A DNA stretch of 64,000 nt from Branchiibius hedensis. GTDB lineage: Bacteria; Actinomycetota; Actinomycetes; Actinomycetales; Dermatophilaceae. The notes under the pieces were generated by a model that saw nothing but the letters and a program-made list of their open reading frames with translations, searched no databases and was not told where the DNA came from. Position 1 is the stretch's first letter. Each line of letters opens with the position of its first letter. Location of the stretch: assembly GCF_900108585.1 (NCBI RefSeq), contig NZ_UESZ01000001.1:2108001-2172000 (forward strand), written 5' to 3'. Position numbers and translations under genes: made by a program. This document shows positions 34,809 through 43,348 of the stretch, piece after piece.

Positions 34809-35054
34809 ATGGCGCAGACGATTGATCCCAATCTCGCAGCCGACCTGCGACAGGAGTCGGAAGAGACCAAGGACGCCTCCTACCCGGAAAGGGCCGTAGG
34901 CACTCGCCCGAACCGCCACAAGGTGTACTCGGTGCGGTTGAGCGAACAGGAGGAAGCCGAGGTGCAGCGGGTCGCGGCGGCCAAACACCTGCCGCCCTCG
35001 ACGTTGGTCCGTTCCTGGATTCTGGAGCGGTTGGATCAAGAACGGTCCGCCTGA
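34809..35054 (+). CDS. Orphan ribbon-helix-helix (CopG-like) protein
   Basis: The 81-residue protein has an acidic N-terminus and a ribbon-helix-helix fold at residues 36-80: KVYSVRLSEQEEAEVQRVAA and KHLPPSTLVRSWILERLD. AAGGAG lies six bases before the ATG at 34809; an ATG two codons earlier has no gap to it. RHH proteins are antitoxins or repressors. No toxin gene flanks it: the neighbours are DUF4037 and the convergent mntP. So it is more likely a stand-alone regulator. Confidence 0.8.
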   Translation: MAQTIDPNLAADLRQESEETKDASYPERAVGTRPNRHKVYSVRLSEQEEAEVQRVAAAKHLPPSTLVRSWILERLDQERSA

Positions 35055-35070
35055 GGACGCACAGCCAGAG

Positions 35071-35090
35071 GGGGTTGCCTGAGCGACCCC
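35071..35090 (+). terminator. Hairpin after RHH gene
   Basis: GGGGTTGC (35071-35078) and GCGACCCC (35083-35090) pair over eight bases with one T-G wobble and a CTGA loop, 17 bases after the stop and before the convergent mntP. Confidence 0.55.
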
Positions 35091-35102
35091 GGGCCGCCGT
35101 AC

Positions 35103-35666
35103 TCAGATCACGCCGGTGTGGCTGAGCACGATCCGCAGACCGATCCCGATCAGGATCAGTCCGCCGAGGATCTCCGCAGGCTTGCCCAGCCAGGAGCCGA
35201 CCGAGCGACCAAGACGCACCCCGATCAGCGAGATCACGAAGGTCACCACGCCGATCACCGTGAGCGCCAGCGGCAGGTTCACCGGCAGCACCGCGAAACT
35301 CACGCCGACCGCGAGCGCGTCGATGCTGGTGGCGACGGCCAGGATCAGCAGGCCGCGCAGATCCAGCGAGGGCTCGTCATCCTCTTCCTCGTCGTCCTGG
35401 AAGGCCTCCCAGAGCATCTTGCCGCCGATCAACGCCAGCAACCCGAAGGCGATCCAGTGGTCGACTCCACTGATCGCGTCGGCGAAACCCTTCCCCAGCA
35501 ACCAGCCGAGCAGCGGCATCAGCGCCTGGAAGAGGCCGAACAGCCCGGCGATCAGCAGCGCGTGGCGCCACCGGAAGCGCCGCATGGTCACGCCCTGGGA
35601 CAGCGACACCGCGAACGCGTCAGCCGATACCCCTACCGCGATGAGCAGGATCTCCAGGAGCGACAT
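35103..35666 (-). CDS. mntP: Manganese exporter MntP
   Basis: MntP exports excess Mn(II). The 187-residue protein has six membrane segments in two repeats, with the family's acidic motifs VGVSADAFAVSLSQGV near residue 13 and VATSIDALAVGVSFAVLP near residue 110, and a long acidic loop (QDDEEEDDEPSLD) between the halves. It begins nine bases after the encapsulin stop, so it is the last gene of the DyP-encapsulin operon. No yybP-type riboswitch was found in the short spacer. Confidence 0.93.
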   Translation of the reverse strand: MSLLEILLIAVGVSADAFAVSLSQGVTMRRFRWRHALLIAGLFGLFQALMPLLGWLLGKGFADAISGVDHWIAFGLLALIGGKMLWEAFQDDEEEDDEPSLDLRGLLILAVATSIDALAVGVSFAVLPVNLPLALTVIGVVTFVISLIGVRLGRSVGSWLGKPAEILGGLILIGIGLRIVLSHTGVI

Positions 35667-35675
35667 GTGAGCCGC

Positions 35676-36476
35676 TCAGCGCTTCAGGACGACACTGGCT
35701 TCCGAGGTGTGCACCAGGAAGGTGAAGGACTCCTGCAGGTAGAGCTGGATCCGCTCGGCGTCGTGCGACAAGTAGCCGATCGACAGGTCCTGACCCAGTT
35801 GCAAGGTGAAGTCGCCGCCACGATCGGTCACCAGCAGCGCGTCCTCGACGCCCGGCGCCCAGATGATCTTGCCGTCACCGAGGATGCGGGCGATGTGGTC
35901 GCGGATCGGGTACCCGTGGTCGGTTGTTTCGGCGACCTCGGTGTAGAGGTCGTCGTTGAGGACCAGGAAGTAGTCACCCTCCACACCCGCCAGGCGCAGG
36001 GCGTTGAGCGCGTGGGCGACCGCGGCCGGGAAGTCCTCGACCTTCGCCGGCAACGCCACCGCAGCGTTCGAACTCGCCGGGGCGATGCCCTCGATCCCCG
36101 CCGCTTCGGATCCGTGGAAGATCGCGTGATCCTCTGCCGTGGCGATGAGCGTCGCCGCGTCCTTGACCGGCTGCCAGTCCGAGTCCAGGGCGCCGCGATC
36201 CACGTCGTCCACCGCCGAGCGATCCACGAAGAACGGCACCCGCAGCTCCAAGGTCGGCAGCACGACCCGCTGCTGCGCGCTGACGCCGGCCACCGGAGCT
36301 TCGACCGGGCGGATGTGCCCGGTGCCCGCCGCCGAGTACTCCAGACCAGCAGCATCGGGTACGTCGACCACGCGCCGCCCAGCGATGCGTTCGGTGAACG
36401 TGCGGCGGGCTTCGTCATCGATCTCCTGCCAGGCAGCTGCGGAGATCGGGGCGAGTTCGCGGTGCAGGTTGTTCAT
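35676..36476 (-). CDS. enc: Encapsulin shell protein (family 1 nanocompartment)
   Basis: The 266-residue protein is a linocin/encapsulin with HK97 fold, which builds a hollow shell of (typically) 60 subunits. Visible motifs are MNNLHRELAPISAAAWQEID at the N-terminus, the binding-cleft region GRRVVDVPDAAGLEYSAAG, EDHAIFHGSEAAGIEGI and the C-terminal DFTLQLGQDLSIGYLSHDAE and ESFTFLVHTSEASVVL. The cargo peptide is expected to dock at the N-terminal helix. The DyP gene 31 bases upstream ends in a fitting targeting peptide. Confidence 0.96.
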   Translation of the reverse strand: MNNLHRELAPISAAAWQEIDDEARRTFTERIAGRRVVDVPDAAGLEYSAAGTGHIRPVEAPVAGVSAQQRVVLPTLELRVPFFVDRSAVDDVDRGALDSDWQPVKDAATLIATAEDHAIFHGSEAAGIEGIAPASSNAAVALPAKVEDFPAAVAHALNALRLAGVEGDYFLVLNDDLYTEVAETTDHGYPIRDHIARILGDGKIIWAPGVEDALLVTDRGGDFTLQLGQDLSIGYLSHDAERIQLYLQESFTFLVHTSEASVVLKR

Positions 36477-36507
36477 GACTGACCTTCCGTAGTGACTGAA
36501 GCCGAAG

Positions 36508-37473
36508 TTACTTGAGGCTGCCGATACCCAGGGAACTGTCCGCGGCGGGCGGCGCCGACGGCTGGTCTTCGAGAAAATTCGCAGTCGGCACGAAATACAG
36601 GTTGCCGGTGAGGACCGTGGAGAAGTCCAGGATCCGGTCGTAGTTGCCCGGCGGATCGCCGATGAACATGTTCTGCAACATCCGCTCGATCACCTCCGGA
36701 TCCTTGGCGTACCCGATGAAGTAGGTGCCGAACGACCCGTCGGCGATGTTGCCGAAGACCATGTTGTCGCGCACGATGTCGAGTTCGTTGCCGTCCTCGT
36801 CCTCGATGACGTTCAGCGCGATGTGCGAGTTCTTCGGCTTGACGGCGTCGGACATTTCGATGTCGTCGACCTTGGATCGGCCGATGACCCGCTCCTGCTC
36901 CTCGACACTGATCGCCTGCCAGGCGGCCATGTCGTGGACGTACTTCTGCACGATCACGTAGCTGCTGCCAGCAAAGGCAGGATCCTCATCCCCGACCGTC
37001 ACCGCGTCGACGGCGTCCTGGTCATCCGGGTTCTCGGTCCCATCGACGAAGCCGAGCACGTCGCGCTGGTCGAAGTACTTGAACCCGTGCACCTCATCGA
37101 CGACCGTCGCCAGACCGGCCAACCGCAGGCTGATCTGCCGGGCTAGTTCGAAGCACAGGTCCATCCGCCGGGCCCGCAGGTGGAACAGCAGGTCACCGGG
37201 CGTGGCGATCGCGGTGTGTTTGGACCCGGCCACCTCCTGGAACGGGTGCAACCCGGCAGGTCTTGGCTCGCCGTACAGGCCATCCCAGACGCGCGAACCG
37301 ACGCCCGCAACGCAGGTCAGCTTGTCCTCCGGGGAGCGGAACGCCACCGAGCGCGTGAGCCCGGCCAGATCGGCCAGCAGGTCTCGGATCCCGTCGATCC
37401 CACCGTCGTCGACCGTCGCGACCAGGAAGATCGCGGCCGTTGCGGGCTCAGCAAGGACGTGTTGGGAGGCCAC
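36508..37473 (-). CDS. DyP-type heme peroxidase, encapsulin cargo
   Basis: The 321-residue dye-decolourising peroxidase has the heme-pocket motif VLGFVDGTENPDD (Asp144), the proximal His217 in KPKNSHIALN and distal Arg235 in VRDNMVFGN. Its last residues DSSLGIGSLK (312-321) match the encapsulin cargo-loading peptide LGIGSLK seen in Brevibacterium, Rhodococcus and mycobacterial DyPs, so it should be packed inside the encapsulin shell. The tail ends two or three residues earlier than most, at Lys. It starts by GTG 20 bases after the helicase stop; function may be peroxide detoxification or oxidation of an aromatic substrate. Confidence 0.95.
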   Translation of the reverse strand: MASQHVLAEPATAAIFLVATVDDGGIDGIRDLLADLAGLTRSVAFRSPEDKLTCVAGVGSRVWDGLYGEPRPAGLHPFQEVAGSKHTAIATPGDLLFHLRARRMDLCFELARQISLRLAGLATVVDEVHGFKYFDQRDVLGFVDGTENPDDQDAVDAVTVGDEDPAFAGSSYVIVQKYVHDMAAWQAISVEEQERVIGRSKVDDIEMSDAVKPKNSHIALNVIEDEDGNELDIVRDNMVFGNIADGSFGTYFIGYAKDPEVIERMLQNMFIGDPPGNYDRILDFSTVLTGNLYFVPTANFLEDQPSAPPAADSSLGIGSLK

Positions 37474-37493
37474 GGCCCGACTCTACCGCCGGG

Positions 37494-39248
37494 TCATCGG
37501 CGTCCGACGAACCAGCGTCGGATCAACTCGATCCGCTTGTCGACGTCCTGCGTGGAAGCCCGATCCAACGCGGGTCCGCCACCGGTGGACCGCAGTTCGG
37601 CGTGGATCAGCGCGTGTGCCGTGCCGGTCTTACGGGCGTACGCCGCGACCAGGGAGTTCAGTTCCTTGCGTTTGGCGGCCAGGGCGCGGTGCGCCGCCAG
37701 CGGCTCCGGTCCGTCGTGGTTACGTTTGCGGCTGGCTGCCTCCTGCCGGGACTGGCGCTGGCGCAACAGGTGGGCCACCTGGTCCGGTTCGAGCAGCCCG
37801 GGCAGGCCGAGGTAGGCCTCCTCCTCAGCGCTTCCGGCGTGAGCGGCGAGACCGAACTGTTGGGCGTCGAAGAGCACGTGATCGAACTCCGCCTGAGACT
37901 CCAACGCCTCGAAGGCGAATTCTCCACTGTCCGAGGCCTTTTCGCCGACATTGGCTTCGGCCATCTCCTCCTCGGACTCCGCCCACACGTCCTCCCCCGC
38001 CGCACGCGGACGGTCCAGAGCGTGGTCACGCTGCTCCTCCATCAACGCCGCCAGCCGCAGTACGGGCGGGACACTGGGCAGGAAGACCGACGCGACCTCA
38101 CCCCGGCGGCGGGCGCGCACGAAGCGCCCGACCGCCTGCGCGAAGTACAGCGGGGTGGACGCGGAGGTGGCATAGACCCCGACGCACAGACGCGGGACGT
38201 CAACCCCTTCCGACACCATGCGTACGGCGACCATCCAGCGATCCTCGGACTGCGCGAACTGCTCGATGCGGCTCGACGATCCCGCGTCGTCGGAGAGCAC
38301 CACGGTCGGCCGATCACCGGTGATGTCGGTCAAGATCCGCGAATAGGCCCGGGCCGCAGTCTGATTCGAGGCAATGACGAGCCCGCCTGCATCAGGTACG
38401 TGTCGTCGTACCTCGGTCAGTCGCTTGTCCGCCGCGCGCAGCACGGCAGGGATCCACTCCCCCGTCGGGTCCAGCGCGGTCCGCCATGCGGCAGCGGTCA
38501 CGTCCTTGGTGACCGGCTCCCCGAGCCGGATGCTGACCTCGTCCCCGGCCTTGGTCCGCCAGCGCATGGACCCGCCGTACGCCATGAACAGCACGGGGCG
38601 CACGACGCCGTCGCGCAGGGCATCGCCATAGCCATAGGTGAAATCGCTGGCCGAGCGGCGGATGCCGTCGGCGCCCTCCTCGTAGCGCACGAACGGGATC
38701 GGGTGGGTGTCGGAGCGAAACGGGGTGCCGGTCAGGGCGATCCGCCGGTACGCCGGGTCGAACGCCTCGCGCAGACCGTCGCCCCACGACTTGTTCTCCC
38801 CGCCGTGATGGATCTCGTCCAGGATGACCAGGGTGCGCCGGCGGGCGGTGCGGATCCGGTGCAGGGCCGGGCGCATCGACACTCCGGCGTAGGTCACGGC
38901 CACCCCGTGGAAGCCCTTGGCGTGCTCCTCCTGGGCGTTGGTGAACCGCGGGTCGAGGTGAATCCCGGCGCGCGCGGCAGCATCGGCCCACTGGGTCTTG
39001 AGGTGCTCGGTGGGCGCCACCACCGTGATCTGCTCGATCTCACCCTCGCGCAGCAAGCGTGCCGCCAGGGTCAGCGCGAAGGTCGTCTTCCCCGCGCCCG
39101 GGGTCGCCACGGCCAGGTAATCGCGCGGGTTTTCGCCGAAGTACTCCTCCAGCGCGGTGTGCTGCCAGGCCCGCAGTTTGGCGGCGGTGCCCCAGGGCGC
39201 CCGGTCCGGGAAGGCCGGCGGCAGATGCGAGGCGGCCCAGGTGCTCAT
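37494..39248 (-). CDS. DEAD/DEAH-type SF2 helicase
   Basis: The 584-residue protein has the superfamily 2 motifs: Walker A VATPGAGKTTFA at residues 47-58, VVAPTEHLKTQW (Ia), LVILDEIHHGG (DEIH), ALTGTPFRSD (III), and MVSEGVDVPRL with FAQAVGRFVRARRRGE (V and VI). The C-terminal part has acidic and coiled stretches (ESEEEMAEANVGEKAS) and a predicted basic helical tail. It resembles the UvrB/type III res-like helicases of actinobacteria but its role is unknown. It stands upstream of the DyP gene by 20 bases, possibly in the same operon. Confidence 0.9.
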   Translation of the reverse strand: MSTWAASHLPPAFPDRAPWGTAAKLRAWQHTALEEYFGENPRDYLAVATPGAGKTTFALTLAARLLREGEIEQITVVAPTEHLKTQWADAAARAGIHLDPRFTNAQEEHAKGFHGVAVTYAGVSMRPALHRIRTARRRTLVILDEIHHGGENKSWGDGLREAFDPAYRRIALTGTPFRSDTHPIPFVRYEEGADGIRRSASDFTYGYGDALRDGVVRPVLFMAYGGSMRWRTKAGDEVSIRLGEPVTKDVTAAAWRTALDPTGEWIPAVLRAADKRLTEVRRHVPDAGGLVIASNQTAARAYSRILTDITGDRPTVVLSDDAGSSSRIEQFAQSEDRWMVAVRMVSEGVDVPRLCVGVYATSASTPLYFAQAVGRFVRARRRGEVASVFLPSVPPVLRLAALMEEQRDHALDRPRAAGEDVWAESEEEMAEANVGEKASDSGEFAFEALESQAEFDHVLFDAQQFGLAAHAGSAEEEAYLGLPGLLEPDQVAHLLRQRQSRQEAASRKRNHDGPEPLAAHRALAAKRKELNSLVAAYARKTGTAHALIHAELRSTGGGPALDRASTQDVDKRIELIRRWFVGRR

Positions 39249-39260
39249 AGGCCGTCCAGC

Positions 39261-39941
39261 TTAAGGGAGCACGCCCAGCAGGTCCGCAACGCTGTCGATC
39301 ACGACGTCCGCTCCGGCGTCGCTCAGGGCCTGCCCATCGGTTTCCCCGCTGCGCACCCCCACGACCAGGCCGGCCTGCGCCGCCCGTCCCGCGCCGATGT
39401 CGCGCACCGTATCCCCGACGGCCGCCACCGCAGCCGGGTCCGAGATACCGGTCAGCTGCATGGCCCGCTGGATCATCGCCGGCGAGGGCCGCCCTGCGTC
39501 CACATCGTCGACGCAGACCACCGCATCGAGCGTGGTCTCGTCCCAGCCGACGGCCGCGAGGACCTGCTCGACCACGGTCCGGTCGAATCCCGTGGTCAGC
39601 GCGACCTTGGTGCCGCGCGCGCGGAGGGCAGCAAAGAGATCGAGGACGCCCGGCATCGGGGTGGGCGGCTGCTTGACGTACGCCGAGTCAAGCCGAGCGC
39701 GGAAATCGGCAAACCCCGCCTCGATCACCTCCGGGTCGGCCTCGATACCACTGGCCGTCAGGAGCCCACGAATCGCCGCACGCTTGTCGGCGCCCATCCA
39801 ACTCTCGATCTGCTCGGCAGTGGGATCAGCGCCCAGCGCCCGGACGGCATCCTCCAGAGCGACGTAGACCTGACCGCCCTCCTGCACGGTGGTGCCGGCG
39901 ATGTCGAAGGCGACCAGAGCGATCGCGGGAGCGGTAGTCAC
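39261..39941 (-). CDS. Phosphonatase-like HAD hydrolase
   Basis: The 226-residue protein starts by GTG. HAD motif I AFDIAGTTVQEGG replaces the usual DGTL pattern by the one in phosphonoacetaldehyde hydrolase (FDWAGTTVD). A cap lysine, Lys53 in SWMGADKRAAIRGLL, falls where PhnX uses its Schiff-base lysine (MGxxK). Motifs II and IV are LTTGFDRTVVEQVL and VGDTVRDIGAGRAAQAG. It matches TIGR03351 and would cleave phosphonoacetaldehyde to acetaldehyde and phosphate. It diverges from the FAD oxidoreductase and ABC genes. Helicase lies 12 bases downstream. Confidence 0.8.
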   Translation of the reverse strand: MTTAPAIALVAFDIAGTTVQEGGQVYVALEDAVRALGADPTAEQIESWMGADKRAAIRGLLTASGIEADPEVIEAGFADFRARLDSAYVKQPPTPMPGVLDLFAALRARGTKVALTTGFDRTVVEQVLAAVGWDETTLDAVVCVDDVDAGRPSPAMIQRAMQLTGISDPAAVAAVGDTVRDIGAGRAAQAGLVVGVRSGETDGQALSDAGADVVIDSVADLLGVLP

Positions 39942-39949
39942 AGTCGGCA

Positions 39950-39955
39950 AGCCTA
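39950..39955 (-). promoter_or_regulatory. Putative -10 box of leaderless phosphonatase-like transcript
   Basis: On the minus strand TAGGCT ends eight bases before the GTG at 39941. Confidence 0.35.
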
Positions 39956-40044
39956 CGGCCCGGACTGCGGTGCCCGCACCGCTTCGCACGAGCCCAACAT
40001 GTCCGGCAAGTGAACGAATAGCGCACTGTCGTAACGCAATTCAT

Positions 40045-40066
40045 CCAGCCAGTGAACGCTGGCTGG
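40045..40066. promoter_or_regulatory. Perfect inverted repeat between phosphonate genes
   Basis: CCAGCCAG (40045-40052) and CTGGCTGG (40059-40066) are perfect inverted repeats of eight bases around TGAACG, in the 179-base gap between the divergent hydrolase and oxidoreductase. A direct copy of AGTGAACG (40009-40016 and 40051-40058) is 42 bases away. Likely an operator; the regulator is not nearby. Confidence 0.5.
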
Positions 40067-40120
40067 GAAATCTCTGAACCGGTTGACGGCTCTCCGCGCA
40101 GGTGGCGCACTGGCAGCGTG

Positions 40121-41251
40121 ATGACAGCCGATCTGGTCGTGGTGGGCGCGGGCATCGTCGGCCTGGCGCACGCCTACCACGCGGTCCGCAAGGGCTTACG
40201 CGTGGTGGTCGTCGACCGCGACGCACGCGCGGTCGGTGCCTCGATCCGCAACTTCGGGCACTGCTGCATCACCGTCCAGGACGGCGATGCGCTGCGGTAT
40301 GCCCACCGCGGCCGCCAGCACTGGCTGGACGTAGCCGACGCCGCTGGCTTCTGGGCGCGCGAGGCTAGCACCTTGGTGGTGGCCCGCCATGACGACGAGT
40401 GGGCGGTGCTGCACGATCTTGCGGCCGCACGAGGTGCGCAATTGGTCCAACTGCTGGATCCGTCTGCCGTGCAACGACTTGCGCCGGTGCGTGGATCCAT
40501 CGGAGGCGCCCTGTTGCCCGGTGACCTACGCGTGGACCCTCGGGGCGCCGTACCTGCCATCGCCCGTTACTTGGCTGATCAGGGGGTCGACTTCCACTGG
40601 TCGACCACCGTGCACGGGGTCGACGACGGCGTCCTACGCACCAACCGGGGAGTCTTCGAGGCGCGCGATGTCGTGGTAGCGGTCAACCACGACGTCGACC
40701 GGCTCTTCCCCGGCCTCGGGGCGCCGATCAAGCGGTGTTCCTTGCACATGCTGCAGATCCGCCCGCACCGCGACCTCACGATCCGCCCCGCCGTACTCAC
40801 CGGCCACTCGATGCTGCGGTACGCGGGCTTCGCGGTCAGCTCCCGCCTGGCCGACGTTCGCGCCCGCATCGGCCGCGACGAACCCGAAGCGGCGGCGGCG
40901 GGCCTGAACCTGATGTTCACCCAACGCCCGGACGGCGACCTGGTCATCGGCGACACCCACTCCTACGACCAGGTGCCTGACGTGTTCGCCGTTGAATCGT
41001 GGGATGCCCTGATAATAAACAAGATTCGGGATCTGCTCGATATCGGCGACTTTGATGTGCGGTATCGCTGGCAGGGCGTCTACGCGTCAGCCACAGATCC
41101 ATTCCTGGTCGCCGAACCGTCGCCGGGCGTTCACGTTGTGAGTGTCACATCGGGCATCGGCATGACCACCTCGTTCGGACTGGCGGCGGACGTCGTCGAC
41201 CAGTTGTCGCCGACGCTTGTCGGCACCCCTCTTACAGAAGGTACGCAATGA
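40121..41251 (+). CDS. FAD-dependent oxidoreductase, TIGR03364-like (phosphonate-associated)
   Basis: The 376-residue DAO-type flavoprotein has the Rossmann dinucleotide site LVVVGAGIVGLAHAYHAVRKG at the N-terminus, VVVDRDARAVGASIRNFGHC, an ADHG-like RDVVVAVNHDV and the C-terminal VTSGIGMTTSFGLAADVV. Proteins of this family sit with 2-aminoethylphosphonate genes and some oxidise N-methylated aminoethylphosphonate to phosphonoacetaldehyde. That would give the substrate for the divergent hydrolase. The SBP gene starts within its last four bases. Start may also be the GTG one codon upstream. Confidence 0.82.
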   Translation: MTADLVVVGAGIVGLAHAYHAVRKGLRVVVVDRDARAVGASIRNFGHCCITVQDGDALRYAHRGRQHWLDVADAAGFWAREASTLVVARHDDEWAVLHDLAAARGAQLVQLLDPSAVQRLAPVRGSIGGALLPGDLRVDPRGAVPAIARYLADQGVDFHWSTTVHGVDDGVLRTNRGVFEARDVVVAVNHDVDRLFPGLGAPIKRCSLHMLQIRPHRDLTIRPAVLTGHSMLRYAGFAVSSRLADVRARIGRDEPEAAAAGLNLMFTQRPDGDLVIGDTHSYDQVPDVFAVESWDALIINKIRDLLDIGDFDVRYRWQGVYASATDPFLVAEPSPGVHVVSVTSGIGMTTSFGLAADVVDQLSPTLVGTPLTEGTQ

Positions 41252-42408
41252 ACATCCCTCGTCGTTCTTGGATCGTGGCCGCGCCGGCCACCATCAGCTT
41301 GTGCGCGCTGGCCCTCAGCGGTTGTGCCAGCACCTCGGCGTCCGGCTCCGGCGGCACCGCCACCGGCTCGGGCTCGTCCGGCGTCACCGCCGCGAAGGCC
41401 ACCTCGGCTGCCGACCTCGGCGGCATGGACGCGCTCGTGAAGGCGGCCAAGGCCGAAGGTCAGTTGAACGTGATCACGCTGCCGCGCGACTGGGCCAACT
41501 ACGGCACGCTGATGGACGACTTCGCCAAGAAGTACGGCATCAAGATCACCGACGCCAACCCTGACGGATCGAGTGCGGACGAGATCACCGCGATCAAAAC
41601 CCTCAAGAGCCAACCGACCGCACCCGATGTTGTCGACGTCGGTCAGGCGTTTGCCCTGAGCGGCACCCAGGAGAAGCTCTACGCGCCGTACAAGGTGGCG
41701 ACGTGGGACAAGATCCCGGACTCGTTGAAGGACGCCGATGGCAACTGGTTCAACGACTACGGCGGTTACGTCTCGATCGGCTGCGACACCGCGAGGGTGA
41801 CGTCCTGTCCTACCAGCCTGGCCGACTTGGACAAGCCGGAGTACAAGGACAAGGTCGCGCTCAACGGTGACCCGACCAAGGCCAACGCCGCCTTCAACGC
41901 GGTGTGGGCGGCGGCGCTGGCGAACGGTGGCTCCTTCGACAACATCCAGCCGGGCATCGACTTCTTCGGCAAACTCAAGAAGGACGGCGTCTACGTTCCG
42001 GTCCAGGCAACCGCAGCCACGATCCAGAGCGGTGAGACACCCATCGTCCTGGACTGGGACTACCTGAACGCAGCCAAGGCAGAAAAGGTCAGCACGTTCA
42101 AGACGGTTGTCCCGAGCGATGCGAAGCTGCCGGGCTACTACGCGCAGGCGATCAGCGCCTACGCACCACACCCGGCGGCTGCGCGTCTGTGGGAGGAGTA
42201 CCTCTACAGCGCGGAGGGGCAGAACGGCTTCCTGGCCGGGTACGCGCGTCCGGCCGAGATGACCGCGATGACCCAGGACGCGTCGATCGACAAGGCAGCG
42301 GCCGCCAAGCTGCCAGCCGTCGACGGTACGCCGACCTTCCCGAGCCAGCACCAGATCACCAAGGCGAAGACGACCTTGACCCAGAACTGGTCAGCGGCTG
42401 TCAGCTGA
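41248..42408 (+). CDS. ABC transporter substrate-binding lipoprotein (2-aminoethylphosphonate type)
   Basis: The 386-residue lipoprotein has a signal peptide and lipobox LALSGC (Cys26), a Gly/Ser/Thr-rich linker, and a periplasmic-binding fold of the iron/polyamine/phosphonate class with GQLNVITLPRDWANYGTL, ADEITAIKTLKSQPTAPDVV and PIVLDWDYLNAAKAEKV. Two permeases and an ATPase follow in overlapping order. Linkage to the phosphonatase-like and TIGR03364-like genes suggests 2-aminoethylphosphonate or a methylated form as ligand (inference). Confidence 0.85.
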   Translation: MNIPRRSWIVAAPATISLCALALSGCASTSASGSGGTATGSGSSGVTAAKATSAADLGGMDALVKAAKAEGQLNVITLPRDWANYGTLMDDFAKKYGIKITDANPDGSSADEITAIKTLKSQPTAPDVVDVGQAFALSGTQEKLYAPYKVATWDKIPDSLKDADGNWFNDYGGYVSIGCDTARVTSCPTSLADLDKPEYKDKVALNGDPTKANAAFNAVWAAALANGGSFDNIQPGIDFFGKLKKDGVYVPVQATAATIQSGETPIVLDWDYLNAAKAEKVSTFKTVVPSDAKLPGYYAQAISAYAPHPAAARLWEEYLYSAEGQNGFLAGYARPAEMTAMTQDASIDKAAAAKLPAVDGTPTFPSQHQITKAKTTLTQNWSAAVS

Positions 42409-42409
42409 C

Positions 42410-43348
42410 GTGGCTGATTTCGACCTGACGGTGGCCGCGCCGGGCGTCCCGGACCTGGCGTCCGATGCGCCCGGCGCGGCCGCGCCACCTTCGCGCCGCC
42501 GGATGCGGGTGCCTGCGCTGTGGGGCATGCTGCCGTTCTTTGCGATGATCACGGTCTTCTTCATCCTGCCGACCGTGATCCTGCTCGTCACCGCCTTTCA
42601 GCCGGCGTCCGGCAGCGGCTTCACGCTGCACAACATGTCCACCTCGCTGCAGGGCGCCTACCGCACCGGCCTGATCAACTCCGTCAAGGTCTCGCTGATC
42701 GATGCCGTCCTCGCGGGTGTCCTGGGGCTCTTGCTGGCCCAGGCCATCGTGAGCAGCCGCAGCCGCCTGCTGAAGGAACTCACGGCGACTGCGGCAGCGG
42801 TGCTCACCAACTTCGGTGGGCTGCCCCTGGCCTTCCTGTTCGTCGCGGCCATCGGCAACGCCGGCGTCGTCACCACACTGTTGAGCGACCACCTCGGAGT
42901 TTCCCTGTCCGACCTGGGGTTTGACCTCTACGGCATCAGCGGTGTCGTCGTGGTCTATTTGTACTTCCTGGTGCCGCTGATGGTCCTGGTGATCATCCCG
43001 AGCCTGGAAGGCCTGCGTCCGCAGTGGCGTGAGGCAGCCCTGAATCTCGGGGCCAGCCGGTGGCAGTACTGGCGGCACGTCGCCACCCCGGTCCTCCTGC
43101 CCAGCTTCCTCGGCGCGCTCGCGCTGCTCTTCTGCAGTGCGATCTCTGCGTACGCGACCGCAGCAGCACTCACGAACGGCACACTCGCGTTGACGCCCCT
43201 GCAGATCGCCGCTGTCCTGTCCGGCAACGTGCTGGCCGACCAGGCGAACGTCGGGGCGGCGCTGGCGCTGGACCTGATGGTGTTGATCATTCCGTTGACC
43301 GCGCTGTATCTCTTCCTGCAACGGCGCACCGCCCGGTGGCTGCGATGA
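42410..43348 (+). CDS. ABC transporter permease 1
   Basis: The 312-residue protein has six membrane segments and the EAA loop (EAALNLGASRWQYWRHVATP) that docks the ATPase. The GTG start is one base after the SBP stop; its stop overlaps the second permease by four bases. N-terminus is Ala/Pro-rich and cytosolic. Confidence 0.9.
   Translation: MADFDLTVAAPGVPDLASDAPGAAAPPSRRRMRVPALWGMLPFFAMITVFFILPTVILLVTAFQPASGSGFTLHNMSTSLQGAYRTGLINSVKVSLIDAVLAGVLGLLLAQAIVSSRSRLLKELTATAAAVLTNFGGLPLAFLFVAAIGNAGVVTTLLSDHLGVSLSDLGFDLYGISGVVVVYLYFLVPLMVLVIIPSLEGLRPQWREAALNLGASRWQYWRHVATPVLLPSFLGALALLFCSAISAYATAAALTNGTLALTPLQIAAVLSGNVLADQANVGAALALDLMVLIIPLTALYLFLQRRTARWLR

Noticed and set aside
34809-35054. Toxin-antitoxin system
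   Set aside because: No toxin-like gene adjoins the ribbon-helix-helix protein.
35667-35675. Manganese riboswitch (yybP-ykoY) before mntP
   Set aside because: The spacer to the encapsulin gene is nine bases, leaving no room.
37440-40013. 857-codon plus-strand open frame
   Set aside because: It lies antisense to the helicase and hydrolase, has an Arg/Gly/His-rich composition and no motif; a shadow frame typical of high GC.
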